A DNA stretch of 8,424 bases, taken from contig JAEEYY010000047.1 of assembly GCA_016288355.1 (NCBI GenBank), positions 1-8,424 on the forward strand, in the 5' to 3' direction. Made by a program: the position numbers and the translations under genes. How positions within the stretch are numbered: position 1 is the stretch's first letter; every line of letters starts with the position of its first letter. Below, piece by piece: positions 6,396-8,424 of the stretch. Source of the DNA: Synergistes sp. (GTDB lineage: Bacteria > Synergistota > Synergistia > Synergistales > Synergistaceae). The notes beneath the pieces were generated by a model. It searched no databases. It saw only the letters and a list, made by a program, of their open reading frames with translations, and was not told the DNA's origin.

Positions 6396-6944
6396 GTGTT
6401 GGGCGAAAAGAATCCGCTGCGAAATATAATAGACACGAAATATTACTACAAAGGGCATATAGGCAATCTGCGCGTCGACATGGTGCGCTTTCCTTCCGGA
6501 AACGTGAGGCCCAGGGAGATACTGGAACACAAGCCCTGCGTCGCGATCCTTCCCGTGACGGATGAGGGGCGGATAGTGCTGATCAAACAGTACCGACACG
6601 CCGTGGACGAAGAGATATTTGAGATACCGGCCGGTATGATCGAAGAAGGGGAGGAACCACGCGCTTCGGCGTGCCGCGAACTGCGTGAGGAGACCGGTTT
6701 CATGCCGGGAAAACTCGAAGAGATAGCCGCGATCTACACTACACCGGGCTTCTGCGACGAAAAAATATATGTATATATCGCCACTGAGCTTTCCGTATCG
6801 CCGCTGCAGCAGGATGACGACGAATTTATCAGGACGTATGACTACAGCGTTGAAGAGCTGGAAAAGATGATAGCGGAGAAAAAGATAACCGACGGCAAGA
6901 CGCTGCTTGCCTATTACTGGTACAGGGCCCAAAACGCGCGATGA
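6396..6944 (+). CDS. nudF: ADP-ribose pyrophosphatase (Nudix hydrolase)
   Basis: This Nudix hydrolase probably splits ADP-ribose into AMP and ribose 5-phosphate, a housecleaning and NAD-turnover reaction. The 182-residue product has a perfect Nudix box, GX5EX7REUXEEXGU, at residues 80-102 (core RELREETGF), whose glutamates bind Mg2+. Features typical of the ADP-ribose branch are the preceding QYRHAV and EIPAG, a TPGFCDE segment (116-122) after the box where the substrate-selecting loop lies, and the N-terminal YYYKGHIGNLRVDMV strand region that in this branch forms the dimer. Exact substrate is inferred from these marks. No normal ATG start is available: it uses GTG 6396 or TTG 6399. It is tied to fmt by the overlapping Shine-Dalgarno and to xerD by a 4-bp ATGA overlap. 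nudF also lies upstream of xerD and a purine nucleoside phosphorylase in Bacillus. Confidence 0.9.
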   Translation: MLGEKNPLRNIIDTKYYYKGHIGNLRVDMVRFPSGNVRPREILEHKPCVAILPVTDEGRIVLIKQYRHAVDEEIFEIPAGMIEEGEEPRASACRELREETGFMPGKLEEIAAIYTTPGFCDEKIYVYIATELSVSPLQQDDDEFIRTYDYSVEELEKMIAEKKITDGKTLLAYYWYRAQNAR

Positions 6945-7846
6945 AGAGGGAATTCGGCGGAGAACTCGGAAAAACGATCGGGCGCTTTATCGATTATATG
7001 CGCCTTGAGCGCGGCTGCAGCGAAAACACGCAGCGTGCGTATATGTCCGACCTGAAGCTATGGACCGGCTACTGCGAAGAAGAGGGACGCGACCCGCTCG
7101 ATCTGCGCGAGGAGCCGGTCTCGCGTTTTCTGCTGTCGCTTCAGACGGAGGCGAGGAAAAAATCGTCTGTTCAGAGAGCCGGTGCGATGCTGCGCTCATT
7201 CGCGCGTTTTCTGCAGTATGACGGCGTGACCGACAATCTGCCTGCTTTAGTGCCGCTTCCCTCGCGTGAGAAGACCCTTCCGCAGGTAATGACGGAGGGC
7301 GAGATACAGCGGATCATGAACGCATGCGAGGACGGGACCGCCCTCGGGAAGCGTGACCGTGCCTTTATAGAACTGGCTTACGGCGCCGGCATGCGCGCTT
7401 CTGAACTCTGCGGCATAAGGCTCAGGGATCTTGACGCTTCAAACGGGATACTGTATGCAAGGGGCAAGGGAGATAAGGAGCGCACGATACCGTATATAGG
7501 GGCTGTCCGGACGCTTGTTGAGGAATATATATCCGAATACCGCCCGAAACTGGACAAACGCGGAGAGGAATGGCTCTTTCTGTCACGCAGCGGGAGACAG
7601 CTGCACAGGGAGACACTGTGGGTGATTCTGCACAAGCGCGGCATAGCTGCAGGCATACCGCGCGACCGTCTGCACCCGCATGTGCTGCGCCATACCTTTG
7701 CAACGCACCTTCTGCGCAACGGCATGGATCAGAGGACGCTGCAGGAGATAATGGGACACAGCTCCATAATGACGACGGAAAAATACACGCACCTGGATAT
7801 GGAGCTGCGCGACAACTACGACAAATACCATCCGCTTGCGCGGTAG
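6941..7846 (+). CDS. xerD: Site-specific tyrosine recombinase, XerC/XerD family
   Basis: Xer recombinases resolve chromosome dimers at the dif site near the terminus, under FtsK control. The 301-residue product matches XerC/XerD length. An N-terminal SAM-like DNA-binding domain (about 8-95, with ENTQRAYMSDL) is followed by the catalytic domain with every active-site residue in place: R152 (GMRASEL), K176 (RGKGDKER), H247 and R250 (HVLRHTFATHLL), H273 (MGHSS) and nucleophile Y282 (EKYTHLD). The C-terminus DKYHPLAR resembles the family's end segment. XerD rather than XerC is chosen mainly because nudF and punA flank it, as in the nudF/xerD/pupG region of Bacillus; sequence alone does not settle this. 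The compact length and housekeeping operon argue against a phage integrase. It overlaps nudF by 4 bp and has no good Shine-Dalgarno of its own (AGGG at 6924-6927 is 13 bases away), so it is probably coupled to nudF. Confidence 0.9.
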   Translation: MKREFGGELGKTIGRFIDYMRLERGCSENTQRAYMSDLKLWTGYCEEEGRDPLDLREEPVSRFLLSLQTEARKKSSVQRAGAMLRSFARFLQYDGVTDNLPALVPLPSREKTLPQVMTEGEIQRIMNACEDGTALGKRDRAFIELAYGAGMRASELCGIRLRDLDASNGILYARGKGDKERTIPYIGAVRTLVEEYISEYRPKLDKRGEEWLFLSRSGRQLHRETLWVILHKRGIAAGIPRDRLHPHVLRHTFATHLLRNGMDQRTLQEIMGHSSIMTTEKYTHLDMELRDNYDKYHPLAR

Positions 7847-7899
7847 CACTTTGACTTATTCAGAACGGAAAAACCGTGTCTGCTTATCCTGGATCATAT

Positions 7900-7904
7900 G
7901 GAGG
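7900..7904 (+). promoter_or_regulatory. Ribosome binding site of punA
   Basis: GGAGG lies 7 bases before ATG 7912. An earlier in-frame ATG at 7906 is only one base away from it, so 7912 is the likelier start. Confidence 0.75.
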
Positions 7905-7911
7905 GATGAAA

Positions 7912-8424
7912 ATGTATTATTGGGACAAGGTCAACGAAGCGCAGAGATTTATAGAAAAAAGGACCGGCGGCCTGCAGCTTAAAGCGGCGGTCGTACTCGG
8001 TTCCGGTCTCGGTCGGGTCTCTGATGAGATCGAAGATCCGCAGGTGATAAGCTATGAAGAGATACCCTACTGGCCCAGGTCCACAGCTCCGGGGCATGAA
8101 GGAAAGCTGATCATCGGTTCGCTGCGCGGAGTCCCGGTAGCCGCGATGCAGGGGCGCGTGCACTTTTACGAAGGTTACAGCATGGCGGAAGTTACGTTCC
8201 CGGTGCGCGTCCTGGGGCAGCTCGGGATAAAGGCCTTTGTAGCGACGAATGCATCCGGCGCGGTAAATCTCGATATAAAGCCGGGTTCTATGGTGGCGAT
8301 AAAGGATCATATAAATTTCATGGGCACCAATCCGCTGATTGGAGTCAACAACGATAAGTGGGGCGAGCGCTTCCCGGATATGACGAAGGCATACGACCAC
8401 GAATTCCTTGATATCCTTGAACAG
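7912..8424 (+). CDS. punA: Purine nucleoside phosphorylase, 5' part (cut by window end)
   Basis: Trimeric-type purine nucleoside phosphorylase splits purine (deoxy)nucleosides with phosphate into free base and pentose 1-phosphate for salvage. The first 171 residues are visible and the frame is open to the window edge; about 100 residues should be missing. Visible motifs match the trimeric family: the phosphate-site loop LGSGLG (29-34), GHEGKL (61-66), QGRVHFYEGY (80-89) with the phosphate- and ribose-contacting Arg and His, ATNASGAVN (111-119), KDHINFMGTNPL (131-142) and GERFPDM (151-157). The base-selecting Glu and Asn of the C-terminal part lie outside the window, so substrate range (guanosine/inosine or broader) cannot be read. 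It follows xerD after 65 bp and may be read through from the def operon or have its own promoter; no convincing one is seen. An MTA phosphorylase of the same fold is less likely given these motifs. Confidence 0.93.
   Translation, partial: MYYWDKVNEAQRFIEKRTGGLQLKAAVVLGSGLGRVSDEIEDPQVISYEEIPYWPRSTAPGHEGKLIIGSLRGVPVAAMQGRVHFYEGYSMAEVTFPVRVLGQLGIKAFVATNASGAVNLDIKPGSMVAIKDHINFMGTNPLIGVNNDKWGERFPDMTKAYDHEFLDILEQ

Noticed and set aside
6078..6932. Open frame of 284 codons on the minus strand across the 3' half of fmt and most of nudF
   Set aside because: It spans two well-identified plus-strand genes, has no recognisable domain, and reads as a codon-bias shadow. Similar long antisense frames lie opposite miaA (1583-2317) and rpsA (4107-4727).
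6941..7846. Tyrosine recombinase as a sign of a phage or integrative element
   Set aside because: Its length, end sequence, 4-bp overlap with nudF and neighbouring housekeeping genes fit chromosomal XerC/XerD. No attachment-site repeats or other mobile genes are visible.
7851..7856. TTGACT as a -35 box for punA
   Set aside because: No reasonable -10 box lies 16-18 bp downstream (the sequence there is CCGTGT), so a promoter is not supported.
7865..7877. ACGG/CCGT hairpin with an AAAAA loop after xerD
   Set aside because: The stem is only 4 bp and no T-run follows, so it is too weak to call a terminator.
1..8424. A previously undescribed multi-gene system
   Set aside because: All nine genes belong to well-known core families with intact motifs, and the remaining gaps are too short (about 100 bp or less) to hide another gene cluster.

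Overview
The window is a dense stretch of bacterial core genes, all nine on the + strand, with intergenic gaps of about 100 bp or less and several stop/start overlaps. Base composition looks moderately GC-rich (judged by eye, not computed). Most genes use the Ile codon ATA heavily. The protein sequences and the gene mix (an endonuclease-type MutL, IspH next to a five-domain S1 protein, and a nudF-xerD-punA run) would suit an anaerobic bacterium of the Synergistota (Cloacibacillus/Synergistes-like) or a Firmicutes-related lineage. That placement is inference from impression and needs a database search.

Layout. Left block (2-4859): the 3' part of mutL (mismatch repair; its start lies outside the window), a 60-bp gap packed with small stem-loops, miaA (tRNA A37 prenylation), ispH (last step of the MEP isoprenoid pathway, overlapping miaA by 4 bp) and rpsA (S1-domain protein, 17 bp after ispH). 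IspH makes DMAPP and MiaA consumes it, so two of these neighbours share a metabolite. A strong hairpin-plus-T-run terminator (4885-4917) closes the block. A plausible promoter overlaps this terminator and would start the next block.

Right block (4963-8424): def (peptide deformylase), fmt (Met-tRNA formyltransferase), nudF (ADP-ribose pyrophosphatase), xerD (tyrosine recombinase for chromosome dimer resolution) and the 5' part of punA (purine nucleoside phosphorylase, cut by the window end). Def and Fmt are the two halves of the N-formylmethionine cycle. def/fmt overlap by 1 bp, nudF's Shine-Dalgarno sequence overlaps the fmt stop codon, and nudF/xerD overlap by 4 bp, so this is very probably one translationally coupled operon. 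punA follows after a 65-bp gap.

I found no mobile element, CRISPR array, tRNA, rRNA, toxin-antitoxin or defence genes, and no gene-free stretch over 300 bp. I see no undescribed system here. The points worth a second look are modest: stacked hairpins before miaA, a terminator/promoter overlap before def, a marked switch in Ile codon choice in rpsA, the charged tail of S1, and unusual motif residues in Fmt and MutL.
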